DNA of 64,000 bases, from the NCBI GenBank assembly GCA_030686995.1, contig CM060684.1, positions 9,755,897 through 9,819,896 on the forward strand. Reading direction: 5' to 3'. Within the stretch, counting starts at the first letter, position 1. Each line of letters opens with the position of its first letter. Position numbers and translations under genes: made by a program. Source of the DNA: Artemisia argyi. Taxonomy: Eukaryota > Streptophyta > Magnoliopsida > Asterales > Asteraceae. Shown here one piece after another: positions 10,463 through 23,091 of this stretch. The notes under the pieces were generated by a model, which made no database searches, was not told the DNA's origin, and saw only the letters and a program-made list of their open reading frames with translations.

Positions 10463-12654
10463 ACATATTCCTATTTGATATTTTGATTTATGGGTTATTT
10501 ACATATTACTAAATCAGATGAAAAGAAAAACAATTAATCATGAATTCTTTTCGTTTATACTAGAAAAATAAATATTCAATTCTCAAATAAAGGATGATTA
10601 TGAATATAAGAATCAAATGATTATGAAGGTTGCCTAAACTCAACAATAGACATATATATTTTCAGCTAAAGTGTGATGCTCATAAAAATGGCAAGAAAAC
10701 TGGAGAACATTTGTGTAGCGGTAGAGGGTGGTGGTGGTGATGGCTGTGTTTGTGTTGTGGTGGGACAATAACAAAGCTTTCAATAAAAAATAATAATGAA
10801 AAAAAATGGGAAGAAGACAAGGGTATATAGTCATTTCACATTCCTTTTTGACCTTGACCAACGAGAGCACTAACACTCATTAGCAAACAGTGGCACTTGG
10901 TGGCTGTTTTGCAAAAAGCGTAAACATTAGTGGCTGTTTTGCAACAAATTTTCTCTCGGGGTATTCCTTGTGTTTTCGGGAAACATTAGGGATAGAATTT
11001 GCAATTTACCCAATAAAATAATTGTACATGCATTGCATGATTTTATAATGTATATTGCTCAACTGATGTAACTCGAGTTTAGTATTTAAAAGTTCAATTT
11101 CGACTTCTTAATCTTATCGATCTTACTATATGGGCTGGATATTATAGTTCGATAAAGCTCGACTCGAATTAAAGATCGAGCTACTTGACAAAGGCTCGAC
11201 TCAGTTGTACCCAACTCGAATATTTAAACATTTAGTAAAATTAACATAACTGCATATTAATATTAAATCACATGTGATATGTCCTTTGAATCATTGAAAG
11301 AAAAATATAAAAAAAAAGGAAAAAAAATGGTCAAAGGTATATGAAGGTTCCCGTCTATTGAATGATAATAAAATGTTCGCCACGATAGTATAATTTATTT
11401 TATCTAACAATTAACAGTTCATAACATATTTAATTTACCTTCATTTTTTCTGAATAGAAAAATAAATGACTGAAATTTATCTCTTGGTATGTAAGAACCT
11501 TTTAATATATAAATGATCTTTCTCATTTTTATATCGAGACAAAGAACTTTATCTATAAATGTTGCAACCAAAATACTACGATGGATGTAAAAACGTAGAA
11601 TTTAAAATATATACATATTTATATTGTATCATGCGTGGAAATGATGATAAAAATTGATTTACTTGTAACTTGTGTCTATATTACGTATACAGAATATTAA
11701 ATTAGGGGCAAGTTATTTAGACCTCCCATAAGGAGGGTTTCTAATCTTTGCACGCATCACCGGTTCGTATGGTATGAGTCACGAGTTATACGGTTTGACG
11801 AAACCCCTCTGATGTGACAATATAAGGAGGGTTTGTATAACATAACATTTAAATTCATCAAAATGCACATCAATTATATCCATCAACCAATCAGGTATCA
11901 TTTGAAAAAGTTAGGAGTGTATATAGCCTAGGCTTAACTTTTGTTTCTATGTTTTCAAATTTCAATCACCTTTATGTATTTTCCATAATACGTCATGAAT
12001 GATTTCATATCAACTTACATCATAAATATCGTTTTTCCTTTTATATACTACCAATGTTTCATGCAACATAAATTACTAAATGGGTTATGCTATACAAACC
12101 CTAATATGTTATGTACTTTTCAACAATCCTCACCCCCTTTTATCCCTCTGTTTACAGTACAAAGTTTTTTTTATTAGTTTATGTTTCGTACTTTTTACAT
12201 TTTAATACTTTTAACTTATTAAAACTTTAAAAGTTTTCTCCGCACTTTCCGTTTTACAGTTTTATAATATAAACAAAATTATAAAAATAAAATAAAAATT
12301 ATAAAAAATAAAACGAAAAAAATAAGTGAGGAAGGGGGTGCCGCTTGTAATTTAAAGGGGGGGGGGGGGGGGGATAACCTCTCCTTTAATAAATACTTGG
12401 ATACAAGGGTAATCTGATATAGTTAATACTTGCTAGTGCCGACATACCTGACCGATGACAGGACAAGCATTTATCGGGCGACTGACAATGACGGTGGTCA
12501 ACTGGCTGGTCAAGTGACGTTTAATTTCAACTAGAGTTAATTTTTATGGAAACAAACCGGTCAGGTTAGTGTTGATGTGTAGTACAGCCTGACAACTGTG
12601 GAAATGAGGTGGTCACAAGTGGTGTTGCCAATGGACGTGGAAAAGAAAATGGTT
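10463..12654. other. AT-rich intergenic DNA
   Basis: No gene found. An 18-base G run occurs at 12357-12374, preceded by an (A/T)-rich stretch. No other structure I can support. Confidence 0.4.
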
Positions 12655-12663
12655 GAACAATTT

Positions 12664-12774
12664 AGGAGGTGATGTGCACACCACAACAAGTGCTGTGCAC
12701 ACTACAAAATCACGTTTGTAATGCACATAGTACAACATCACATATGTATGTTTATGGTGTGCAAATCAACTCCC
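12664..12774. mobile_element. short MITE related to the one at 10119
   Basis: A 111-bp unit with left end AGGAGGTGATGTGCACACC and right end GGTGTGCAAATCAACTCCC. It is flanked by GAACAATTT (12655-12663) and GAACGATTT (12775-12783), again 9 bp with one mismatch. Terminal sequence and duplication length place it in the same Mutator-like MITE group. Confidence 0.75.
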
Positions 12775-13091
12775 GAACGATTTTGAGTGAAAGGGCATAT
12801 GGTAAACAATTGATTTATTAAAATCAAGGGTGTAATAAAAAAATCATATAAAGCTTCCGTGTGTGAATAGTATATTCTTCCGTGTACATATCACTAGACA
12901 AATTGAAATCATAGTTTACTTTCTAGCCTAAAATGAAATCAAATTTCAATATATAACAATGCGACTAACCTACTACACGACTCCACTAATTAACTTTTTG
13001 ACTCATGTCCATCCTTTTATGACAAAACTTTAAGGAGTTGCATGTTGAGTGATTTTGTTACAATATTCTTTTGTCTACTATAAATGACAAA

Positions 13092-14598
13092 GAGGGAATT
13101 GCAAAAATCGTCCCTAAACTTTGGCCAATTTGCATGTTTCGTCCCAGAATTGTTGAAACTGCAAAAATCGTCCCTGTGAAAAACTTTTGGGGCAAATATC
13201 GTCCCTGACCAACATCAAATGACTAAAATACCCCTGTTCAAACTTTAGGGACGATTTTTGCAATTTACTCTTATTCATTTCATTTTTAGTTTTTTACACA
13301 AATGGTCCCTGTGTTGCGTCAAGTTTTACAGTTAGTCCCTAATTTTGTGTAGTTAGTTTATCCGTTAAGTTATTTGCACAGTTAGTCCTCAGTTAATATT
13401 TTTTGCAAAGTTAGTCCTCATTTTCTAAAAAAGTCCTTATTTTTTGCACCGTTAGTCCATCCGTTAATATTTTGCACCGTTGTCAATCCGTTAATATTTT
13501 TTACGTTCTCGTCTATTTTTTAACGTTTTTGTCTATTTTTTTTACGTTTTTGTCAATTTTTTTACGTTTTCGTCTATTTTTTTTACGTTCTCGTCCGTTT
13601 TTTTTTACATTTACGTCTATTTTTTTTTTACGTTTTTGTCAATTTTTTTTACGTTTTCGTCTATTTTTTTTACATTCTCGCCCGTTTTTTTTTACGTTTT
13701 CGTCTATTTTGTAGTAAATAGCCCTTGTTTTGAATTTTTCAGGTTAAAATCTCGTGCATCTCAATGTAAAACATCATTGCGGACAACTTTTGTGTTTTAC
13801 ACTTTTGATGATTCGGACCAGAAAGGGGTCAAAACCGTGAGTTAAAATCGATATAAAAACTTTTTTTCTTTTTATCAAATGCCAAGTTTTCTTCTAGTAT
13901 ACTTACCTAATCACAAAAAGGCCGAAAACAGATAAAAAAAACATATGAAAACAGACGAAAATATAAAAAAGCGGACAAAAACATAAAAAAAATAGATGAA
14001 AACTTTAAAAAGCGGGTGAGAATGTAAAAAAAAAGGCAAAAACGTAAAAAAATTGACAAAAACGTAAAAAAAAAAGGCGAAAACGAAAAAAAATTGACAA
14101 AAACGTTAAAAAAACAGACAAGAACGTAAAAAAATAGACGAAAACATAAACAAATAGACAAAAACGTTAAAAAATAGACGAGAACGTAAAAAATATTAAC
14201 GGATTGACAACGGTGCAAAATATTAACGGATGGACTAACGGTGCAAAAAATAAGGACTTTTTTAGAAAATGAGGACTAACTTTGCAAAAAATATTAACTG
14301 AGGACTAACTGTGCAAATAACTTAACGGATAAACTAACTTCACAAAATTAGGGACTAACTGTAAAACTTGACGCAACACAGGGACCATTTGCGTAAAAAA
14401 CTAAAAATGAAATGAATAAGAGTAAATTGCAAAAATCGTCCCTAAAGTTTGAACAGGGGTATTTTAGTCATTTGATGTTGGTCAGGGACGATAATTGCCC
14501 CAAAAGTTTGCCACAGGGACGGTTTTTGCAGTTTCAACAATTCTGGGACGAAACATGCAAATTGGCCAAAGTTTAGGGACGATTTTTGCAATTCCCTC
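13092..14598. mobile_element. foldback element FB1 (Mutator-like, long inverted repeats)
   Basis: A 1507-bp foldback flanked by a perfect 9-bp duplication AATGACAAA (13083-13091 and 14599-14607). From outside in, each arm has a MITE-like block (13092-13269, itself ending in inverted GCAAAAATCGTCCCTAAACT), a block with several TTAGTCC motifs, then tandem units like TTTTTTTACGTTTTCGTC. The unique core is about 13706-13915. No transposase is encoded; the Phe-rich frames in the arrays are artefacts of the repeat. The core and inner arms are shared with FB2 at 28008-30140. Long subrepeated arms and 9-bp duplications fit Mutator-like foldback elements. Confidence 0.8.
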
Positions 14599-14607
14599 AA
14601 TGACAAA

Positions 14608-14920
14608 TATACATTTAACTGATTTTCTTTTTTCTCATGCCTACTCTACTATTATAGAGAACAAAGACTTTAAGTGATGATCTTGTCCATGCCATCTTAA
14701 AAAAAAACATAGGGACTGAGATGTCGTGATTAAGGAACGATTTGAAGGTATTGGTGAATTAGGGAATTAAGGTTTTATAGTAACGTCAGTTACCCATGCC
14801 TAATCTCAAATCCTACTTTATTGATTGGTTTGTTTTCTCCTTAATGACATACAATATCCATGTCCTCGTTGGTGCATGTTTTACTGAGCAGGTCTTAAAT
14901 TTATAATATGTCTTGATTAC
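14608..14920. other. intergenic DNA
   Basis: No gene or element recognised. Confidence 0.4.
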
Positions 14921-15362
14921 CTAATGTCTACCTAAAAGCACTAACAGACAGTGTATCCGGTTGTGTGTAAAATAGTAATTAGTAAAACCGAGGTCGTCCC
15001 AAGAGGTATGTGTGATGGATCCTAATTAAGTCTAATGTCTCGTTTTAAATTGGTTTTGAGTTGAAATGATTAATTAACTAATAAAAGAAAATGAAATAAA
15101 ATAGAAAGTAAATTAAGGTTATGAGTAATGGGGAGAAAGTGTGCTAGCCTAGTTGGTCATCCTATATTATTATGACTATGTTCTTTATTCAACTTTCTAT
15201 CACTTCAAGTGGGGCAAAAAATAGTCACTCGACTCTTTTGGTCGATTCGCTTAGCCTATCTCCCTAGAATCCTGTCCGGAACCAAAGGCACGACCCACTG
15301 TAAGTAAGCGGATGTACGGTAGACTAGTTTGAGTCATTAAGTACCACTACATGCTAGATTTA
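14921..15362 (-). repeat. left part of an older LTR split by element A
   Basis: Sequence running into the ATTTA target duplication of element A. Together with 23092-23650 it resembles one LTR in minus orientation: a TATA-like CCTATAAATGCAAGCCC on the minus strand near 23610-23630, transcribed part to the left. The outer boundary near 14921 is a guess and the family is unknown (possibly Athila-like). Confidence 0.4.
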
Positions 15363-16770
15363 TGATGCGTGGGAATCGCAACAGGCTTTACCTCTCGAGG
15401 GATCTCGAGAAGCTTACAACCCCCACCAGGCAGTGTACCTGATCGTTGTAGTATAGTATAGTGACAAGTACCGGGGGATTGATCGTTCAGCTTAGGAATA
15501 GTGTCGCTAGGATTAGAAAACCTAATTAATAGTTCTAAAGGTGAGGGATGATTATTTTTGTATTTTTATATTTTTATGAAAGCAGGTAAAATCTCGGGTT
15601 TTGGAAGAGTGAGCGGAATTAGTTGCTATTCAACTAACCCAAAACTAATATACAATTAAAATAAAATACTGAAAATGAAATTAAACTAAATTATACTAAG
15701 GTTGTGAGCAGTAGTTGGAGAAATTGTGTTTACTTAGACTTCACTACTCCCTAGATATCTTTTACACGTTAATTACTTGTTATACTTGTATGGATGACGG
15801 ATTGTATTCCTTAATACCATTCGTGGGGTGGCATACATAACTCCCCAACTCTATGAGCTCTTATCTCCTCCTGCACCATGACCCAGCACAACTATAGGGA
15901 TTGTAAACAGTGGCTCATGCATTAAATAAAACCAATAAAGACCTAGTACGCCTCGGTTCATGTTTCTTAAGACGTTCAAGCATGTTACCATTTGGAGATC
16001 TGCCAGTTTTCTTAAGCCTAACATATAAAATCATTCATCCAAGACAAGAATAGACAAGTAATCAACACATAATCAACATCTAGGTTTCATTAGATCTAAG
16101 CAAACACAAAAGAGATCTAGCCTAGCATAATGGAATTGAGACAAGAACAAGATATAAACAACCAACACATAGACATATTGATTGAATTGAAAGAACACTT
16201 ATCTCAATTACAATGCAAGGTCTCAAGGGTTTGGAACCCTTGAAAAACCTGTAAAAGATACACCAAATTCGTCTTTAGGGTTTCACCAAAACTTCTCTCT
16301 CTTTAATGAAAAAACTAGAAAACTATATATAGGAAAACTAGGCTGACAGCATCAAGACTACCATGTGACGCCGTCACCTCGCCGCCAAATACTTCTTCCG
16401 ACGGCCTTGATCTACTTATGACGGCCTATGTGACGCCGTCACCAACCACAGTATTTTATTCTTGCCACTTTGACGCCGTCAGGATGACATTTGACGCCGT
16501 CACCACCTACGGTATTTTATTCTTCATGTCTGACACCGTCAAGATGTAACTCTTGACGCCGTCACCTTGTGTCTTCAGCATGGAAAATTGGTACTTTGCC
16601 GTTTTCTTCACTTTTATGCTCCAAAAACGTCCAAAATGGCTTCTTTTCCAGAATTCACTCTCCAAACACCTAAAATCACAAAAGGAACGATTTAGGGCAA
16701 TATTTGATCAAATAAATTCGGATTCGGGCTTAAATGACCCCCTAAAAACGGATCATTTTTCGCCTCATCA
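15363..16770 (-). repeat. 3' LTR of element A
   Basis: 1408 bp. On the minus strand, U3 contains an array of TGACGCCGTCA motifs (16343-16566; five exact, one degenerate) directly upstream of the TATA box (16323-16332), with R/U5 running left to 15363. Confidence 0.9.
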
Positions 16771-17332
16771 TATACCCTTACACTTGAGATTTGCTTGTCC
16801 TCAAGCAAATGAGCTTTTATTCTACTCAAAAGACAAGTTAGGGGTCATTTAAGACTAATATAAAAGTAATTACAACAAATAATCGTTCCACTAAAGACCA
16901 ATAGACAAGCACGGAGGTCATACACAAGCACTTCACAAATAGTGTTTAGATACTCACATCTCTCGGGTGTAATAAAGTAATATAACATTATGGAAATGGA
17001 AGATATCTCTCACTACCTGTCATAGCAAAATAGATTACCATAGGCTTGGGAAAGGATCAAACCTCCACCACATGGCATAAGCACCTAGGATAAACTATCA
17101 AAGAGGTCTTTTAAAGGGTTGTAACGTTAGGTACAGGGATATGAATTACACGATTTTGTTGGATAAAGGAAGTTTTACTGGTGGCGAGTTAACAATCTTG
17201 GTTAATTACATGTACAAGATGGCGTTGCTAAGCCAAGACTAGACTCGACTTAAGCTAATAAATGAAAAATAACAAAAACATAAAATGAACATAGAATGAA
17301 AACGGGATGGTAGTCCGTATGTTTTTTTTCTC

Positions 17333-17381
<49 letters not shown>

Positions 17382-19229
17382 ATACACTCTTACCCTACCA
17401 TCCAAAATAATACATCATAGGGGTTTGAACATTCCCCTTACACTTGAATCTTTACATACTTTAAACTATTCTAATGACTCGAATTAAGAAAATCAAAACA
17501 CTTGGAGCACTTTTAAGATTAACGTACATATGGGGGTAATAATATTATGTTCTTCCCCATTACTCCATAAAATAAGTACTTACCCATGAGTCCCAATCGT
17601 CCCAAAACAATATGTACAAGGATATGGCTCGACTTAAGAACCATGTAATCAATTAGAAAGTTAACTTAGGGTTTAACAAATAACAATAATGCACTAAAAA
17701 TGAGCGCATACACGGAAGGCTAAGGCGATTTGGTTGAACATTTAAGTGGGGTGTAACAAATTCTTCCTTTAAGTAAAATGCTTAAAGTTAGAAACGAAAA
17801 GATAGGCTCGGAGGGGTGTACTAGGGGTATCGTGTACTAAAAATTAGTAAAACGCAAAGGGTGTGGGAAAAATTAGTTGACTTAACTAGCCAAGTAATAT
17901 GACTTAAATGGTCAAGTAATTATAATACGGGTTTAACACAAGGGTGATCCTAATGCCTCTTATCATGTAGTAAATCCTACCACACGAATGTAGTCTCACT
18001 AGCGGTCTCGGGATGCATCACTAACGCAAGTTCTAGAATCTAAATGCTACCGGTACATTCATAAGCACCAATAATAAATGCTTTTCCTATCAAATCTAAA
18101 GGCGAACCTCACATTTTTGGGTGAAAATTTTTTCTGAATATACGGTTATGTGCTAGTCATAAAACCTCCTATCCATGAGACGCTTGCTATGGCTAAAGTT
18201 TCACTCCTAAATGTTGTAAAAAAATTTAAATTTGGCGCTAAAATTACACTAACAAGTATTTCTCATAGTTTTATTACACATCTACTATCAAACAAAACAA
18301 ACTCAAGCGAAAGTGCATATGTAAGGTATCATCTTTTTACCCTCCCCTTACACTTAGGATGAACATTGTCCCCAATGTTCAAGTAAAGAATGTAAAAGTT
18401 AAGAAGTAAAGAGAATGAAATCAAATACTCCCTTGATTCGCTCGGTATGGATTATAGGTTGGCCAGGTTAGATCTTCCTCCAAGAAAACGAACAATCAAA
18501 GCTTCCCTTCCAGAATATAAATCATCTTCTTGTCATAAATAACCTGTAAATCCTGACAACAATAGACAAGGCAACCTCGCGTAAAATCGGCGGCATCCTA
18601 TATAAGTTACTAAATCCTAGAAAACAAGATAAGATATAATGCTTGTGGAATGAAGTTTGCAGATTTCCTGGAGATTATAAAACTTAATAATTCACAAAAA
18701 CCATAAGACTCCGTTAGAAAAACAAAACCGGTAAAATTTCCAGATTTTTAACTCCTGACGCCGTCAAGAGTAATACTCTGACGCCGTCAGAATGGACCTG
18801 CAGAAATTCTTATGTTAAGTTTCCGGAAAATTTCTGAAAAAACTTTGTCCTACTTCCTGGAAAATCCTGCAAAACTTCATTATGACTCAATACAAGCATT
18901 TGACTCTAACAAATACGAATATACATGTTCATTTAATATTGTGGAGAATCATGATCGGTTTGTTTCTTAAAAAACATATTTGGGGTTTCCCGTTACACTT
19001 ATCTTTTGCAAAAATACCTTTAGGTTGAAGTTAAGACTAGGCCAAACAACATAATAAAGTATTTCCACATTTTAATTGAGAAGCATGATCAACCAACAAT
19101 AAAAATAAAACATGCATACGGAAGCAAATAACAATCAAACAAATAAAATCACACAAAACATGGGTTGCCTCCCAAGAAGCGCTTTTCTTTATTTACGAGT
19201 CTTGTAGCTAGACTCAAAGTCATGGGTTA
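16771..19229 (-). other. 3' non-coding region of element A
   Basis: 2.46 kb without a gene but with conserved pieces shared with element B. There are four AAGTGTAAGGGG-like tracts (near 16775, 17435, 18347, 18990). Two are next to tetraloop hairpins: TTTGCTTGAGGACAAGCAAA near 16790-16809 and GAACATTGGGGACAATGTTC near 18360-18380. A TGACGCCGTCA pair lies at 18757-18790. The motif GCGCTTCTTGGGAGGCAACC (minus) lies near 19162-19182. A T run occupies 17335-17379. Confidence 0.7.
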
Positions 19230-21503
19230 CTACGTGATCTCATCATTGGTTCCACCCCCTAGGTCGTCTTCTAAACTAGTATCGCTTTCATAGTGCAAGT
19301 ACTTCGGGTCTTCGAATTCGAAAACATCCCGTCGATACTTAGAGCCGAGCTTACTAACATTCTTAAAGAACCCACATGATAAATCAGAAATATTTCTACA
19401 CCCTCTCCTAACATCTTCATCACATAAGATAAGTTGGGAGCTCATCATATCAAGCCCATCGCAATCTATTCCCCTAAGGTCTCTTCTTTTGTATGGCGTT
19501 TGGTATGAAATCCTCCTAATCCCGTCAGTGAAGGTCATGATTCTGTTCAAGTCATCCACTATCAACTTAGTGATTTCACAAAAGGGTGCTCCAAAGACGA
19601 CTTGCGATAGCCTAGGGTCAACATAGTCCTCTATGTTGTCCACAATCGTGAACTCCATAGGGAATGCCATATTTCCTACGAACACTTGGATTTCATGATC
19701 CTTACCAACCACTTTCTCTCCCTTATAAATCATCCCCCATCTACAGATATTGTTATAATGAAACAATGACATAAAATTCTTTGGTAGGAATACATTAATG
19801 TATATGTTTTTGAAGTACTTATGACCGATCATGCAAGGGATTTTTAGGTTATTCGGATTACGCCGTCTTATCTTCCTCAGCTCTCCATCCTTTGACCCAT
19901 ATAGATTCCCCTCAAGGGAGGGACGATACTCATAAACCTCCTCACTATCCCTACGAAAAATTACCGTCCTAACACCATTGGTGAGTAATACACTACCATC
20001 TTTCTCATCAAGGATTGCTCCCGATTCATTGATGAATGGCACCCCAAGGACAAGGTTGGTTAATGTTTGATTGGTGAGAGGGTCCACGTCATCAACCACG
20101 GTGAGGTCAGTATAGTAAACAAGCTCTCCAATCCTAATTGACAAATTTTCTACTACCCTTTCGCACGCAATGTGCTCTGGGAAGGCCTTGCGATATAGGG
20201 AAAGTGGGATTACGTTGACTAGGAGGCTAGGATCTATATGACTATCAGTTAAGATCTTTTCCTCAACGGTGCAGGAGATCTTGAAAAATTTAGAGCTGCT
20301 TTCCTTAGTTTGATTGCTACCTGTACTAATAACATCCTCCATCTCGGATTCTTCTATAACAGATTTACCCAAAATGGTTGGATCTTTCTCCTGTTCCTCC
20401 GATTTCTCGTTCCTTTCACCCGGTTTGTCGGATTCCTGCGCGGCGCATTGCTCGGGTGAGTTGGTAGGTTTCCTTTCCGAAGCATGGTCAACCTTTGAGG
20501 TCTCATCCTTCCATGCCTCATATGCTTCGGCAGAAGTTCGAGGACCCTGACCTACGTGTGATGATGTGAATTCGTTATAAGCATGTTTTGGAAGTTCCAT
20601 GCAATTATAGGTCTCATGAGGGCCATTGCACAGTTTGCATGTAGAAGCGATTCTGCTTACTTGGCTTGAAGGCTTATGAGCTCCGTAAGATTTCATGAGA
20701 GACTTGACTCGACCTTCAAGTTCCATGATCCTACGGTCGGGAGTGCTAGAATTGTTCGAAGGCAAAGATATTGCCTTGACCGTTTCGTTCAAATCACGGG
20801 GATCATTCCAACTTTCATTGTCATAGAGAGCAAGATCTTCTATGAGTTCCCATGATTGTTCCGCACTAAGATCACGTAGCTTACCACCGGCCGATTGGTC
20901 AATGGTTCGCCTCGTGGAGATGTCGATATGGTCATAGAAGATTTGGACTTGGAGCCAAAGATCTATGCCATGATGAGGGACTTTTTGGAGTAAGTCCTTG
21001 AAACGAGCCCATGCTTCATAAAGAGATTCATTTTGACGTTGTTGGAACATCAAGATGTCATTCCTAAGCTTAGTAGTTCTCCCCGGTGGGAAAAATTGAG
21101 CAAGGAAACGAGTGGTGAGATCATCCCATGTGGTGATGGATCCCGCGGGTAAACGCTCAAGCCATTGACTAGCTTGATCCCGTAGAGAGAATTGGAATAG
21201 GCGTAAACGGGTAGTCTCTCTAGTTTCAACACCTAGGTCTATGGAATCTACGATTTTGAGGAAGTCCTTAAGGTGTTGGTTTGGATCTTCGGAATGAAGT
21301 CCATGGAATGCACATCCGCTTTGCACCAACCGGATGGTGTCGGATCGCAAGGGGGTCACATTGTCTCTGGTGAGCTCAATGGTGTTTCGGTAGCCTTGGT
21401 GTCTAGGTCGGGAGTACTCTCCTAAGGTTCGGGGCCTAAGGGGTTCTAATGGTGGGTTTTGTTGTGGTGGGATGATGGGTTCAAAGATGTTACCACCTTC
21501 CAT
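19230..21503 (-). CDS. gag-like polyprotein with two degenerate retropepsin domains (element A)
   Basis: 757 residues from ATG 21503. Residues 72-190 are a plant retrotransposon gag domain (motifs FQFSLRDQASQWL, WDDLTTRFLAQFFPPGRT, SLYEAWARFKDLL). C289, C292, H296 and C301 form a C-x2-C-x3-H-x4-C knuckle, one residue shorter than the usual C-x2-C-x4-H-x4-C. An acidic linker follows. Residues 406-515 and 553-665 each follow the layout of Athila proteases: IPC-like start, an NVIPLSLY-type strand, a VGxxxFPxEFxxVD-type strand, then LGxPF and an ID/VDD-x-LTF-type end. The catalytic D-[TS]-G is gone: the first copy has DPS, the second has no Asp there. A conserved C-terminal extension (667-748) with several Cys is unrecognised. 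Inference: a structural or assembly protein, perhaps a dimerising scaffold rather than an active protease. Confidence 0.85.
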   Translation of the reverse strand: MEGGNIFEPIIPPQQNPPLEPLRPRTLGEYSRPRHQGYRNTIELTRDNVTPLRSDTIRLVQSGCAFHGLHSEDPNQHLKDFLKIVDSIDLGVETRETTRLRLFQFSLRDQASQWLERLPAGSITTWDDLTTRFLAQFFPPGRTTKLRNDILMFQQRQNESLYEAWARFKDLLQKVPHHGIDLWLQVQIFYDHIDISTRRTIDQSAGGKLRDLSAEQSWELIEDLALYDNESWNDPRDLNETVKAISLPSNNSSTPDRRIMELEGRVKSLMKSYGAHKPSSQVSRIASTCKLCNGPHETYNCMELPKHAYNEFTSSHVGQGPRTSAEAYEAWKDETSKVDHASERKPTNSPEQCAAQESDKPGERNEKSEEQEKDPTILGKSVIEESEMEDVISTGSNQTKESSSKFFKISCTVEEKILTDSHIDPSLLVNVIPLSLYRKAFPEHIACERVVENLSIRIGELVYYTDLTVVDDVDPLTNQTLTNLVLGVPFINESGAILDEKDGSVLLTNGVRTVIFRRDSEEVYEYRPSLEGNLYGSKDGELRKIRRRNPNNLKIPCMIGHKYFKNIYINVFLPKNFMSLFHYNNICRWGMIYKGEKVVGKDHEIQVFVGNMAFPMEFTIVDNIEDYVDPRLSQVVFGAPFCEITKLIVDDLNRIMTFTDGIRRISYQTPYKRRDLRGIDCDGLDMMSSQLILCDEDVRRGCRNISDLSCGFFKNVSKLGSKYRRDVFEFEDPKYLHYESDTSLEDDLGGGTNDEIT

Positions 21504-21675
21504 GATGTCGAATGGTAAAGAGTTACGAACATAGGCACGAAGAACTAAGATAGACTAAAGAAGACCTAAAAATAAAAATAAAAATCTTACTAAAAAGGAA
21601 TCTAGCAAGTAGACCTAATAAAAAGAAATCCTAACCTAGACAATAACTATTCCCCGGGCTGCGGCGCCAAAAACT
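21504..21675 (-). promoter_or_regulatory. 5' leader and primer-binding site of element A
   Basis: The short leader between the right LTR and the gag ATG. The primer site TGGCGCCGCAGCCCGGGGA (minus strand) begins 6 bp from the LTR and matches the 3' end of a tRNA-Asp-like primer with mismatches in the middle. Confidence 0.7.
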
Positions 21676-23091
21676 TGATGCGTGGGAATCGCAATAGGCT
21701 TTACCTCTCGAGGGATCTCGAGAAGCTTACAACCCCCACCAGGCAGTGTACCTGATCGTTGTAGTGTAGTATAGTGACAAGTACCGGGGGATTGATCGTT
21801 CAGCTTAGGAATAGTGTCGCTAGGATTAGAAAACCTAATTAATAGTTCTAAAAGTGAGGGATGATTATTTTTGTATTTTTATATTTTTATATTTTTATGA
21901 AAGCAGGTAAAATCTCGGGTTTTGGAAGAGTGGGCGGAATTAGTTGCTATTCAACTAACCCAAAACTAATATATAATTAAAATAAAATACTGAAAATGAA
22001 ATTAAACTAAATTATACTAAGGTTGTGAGCAGTAGTTGGAGAAATTGTGTTTACTTAGACTTCACTACTCCCTAGATATCTTTTACACGTTAATTACTTG
22101 TTATACTTGTATGGATGACGGATTGCATTCCTTAATACCATTCGTGGGGTGGCGTACATAACTCCCCAACTCTATGAGCTCTTATCTCCTCCTACACCAT
22201 GACCCAGCACAACTATAGGGATTGTAAACAGTGGCTCATGCATTAAATACAACTAATAAAGACCTAGTACGCCTCGGTTCATGTTTCTTAAGACGTTCAA
22301 GCATGTTACCATTTGGAGATCTGCCAGTTTTCTTAAGCCTAACATATAAAATTATTCATCCAAGACAAGAATAGACAAGTAATCAACACATAATCAACAT
22401 CTAGGTTTCATTAGATCTAAGCAAACACAAAAGAGATCTAGCCTAGCATAATGGAATTGAGACAAGAACAATATATAAACAACCAACACATAGACATATT
22501 GATTGAATTGAAAGAATACTTATCTCAATTACAATGCAAGGTCTCAAGGGTTTGGAACCCTTGAAAAACCTGTAAAAGATACACCAAATTCGTCTTTAGG
22601 GTTTCACCAAAACTTCTCTTTCTTTAATGAAAAAACTAGAAAACTATATATAGGAAAACTAGGCTGACGGCGTCAAGACTACCATGTGACGCCGTCACCT
22701 CGCCGCCAAATACTTCCTCGGATGGCCTTGATCTACTTATGACGGCCTATGTGACGCTGTCACCAACCACGGTATTTTATTCTTGCCACTTTGACGCCGT
22801 CAGGTTGACATTTGACGCCGTCACCACCTACGGTATTTTATTCTTCATGTCTGACGCCGTCAAGATGTAACTCTTGACGCCGTCACCTTGTGTCTTCAGC
22901 ATGGAAAATTGGTACTTTGCCGTTTTCTTCACTTTTATGCTCCAAAAACGTCCAAAATGGCTTCTTTTCCAGAATTCACTCTCCAAACACCTAAAATCAC
23001 AAAAGGAACGATTTAGGGCAATATTTGATCAAATAAATTCGGATTCGGGCTTAAATGACCCCCTAAAAACGGATCATTTTTCGCCTCATCA
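21676..23091 (-). repeat. 5' LTR of element A
   Basis: 1416 bp; same organisation as the other LTR. The TGACGSCGTCA array lies at 22662-22886 and the TATA box near 22644-22653. An 8-bp TATTTTTA-type repeat expansion near 21882 distinguishes it from the left LTR. Confidence 0.9.

Larger units (their letters stand above)
15363..23091 (-). mobile_element. retrotransposon A: gag-only Athila-like LTR element
   Basis: A complete 7729-bp element. LTRs at 15363-16770 and 21676-23091 begin TGATG and end CATCA, with target duplication ATTTA on both sides (15358-15362, 23092-23096). Orientation is minus. The primer site beside the right LTR reads TTTTTGGCGCCGCAGCCCGG on the minus strand, close to the tRNA-Asp-type site of Athila elements. 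The 3' purine-rich AAGTGTAAGGGTATA abuts the left LTR. The interior has one long ORF (gag plus two protease-like domains) and 2.46 kb of non-coding DNA. There is no RT, RNase H or integrase, so movement needs another element's enzymes. The LTRs differ by an 8-bp indel and a small number of substitutions, so insertion is fairly recent. Confidence 0.9.

Noticed and set aside
12357..12374. G run as a quadruplex or regulatory site
   Set aside because: A simple homopolymer at the edge of low-complexity DNA; nothing else supports a function.
13472..14218. Phe-rich open frames on both strands
   Set aside because: They are translations of the TTTTTACGTTTTCGTC tandem arrays of foldback element FB1, mirrored on the other strand; no protein family.
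20314..20550. Plus-strand ORF inside the element A gag region
   Set aside because: Overlaps the conserved minus-strand polyprotein in another frame and is not conserved as protein in element B.
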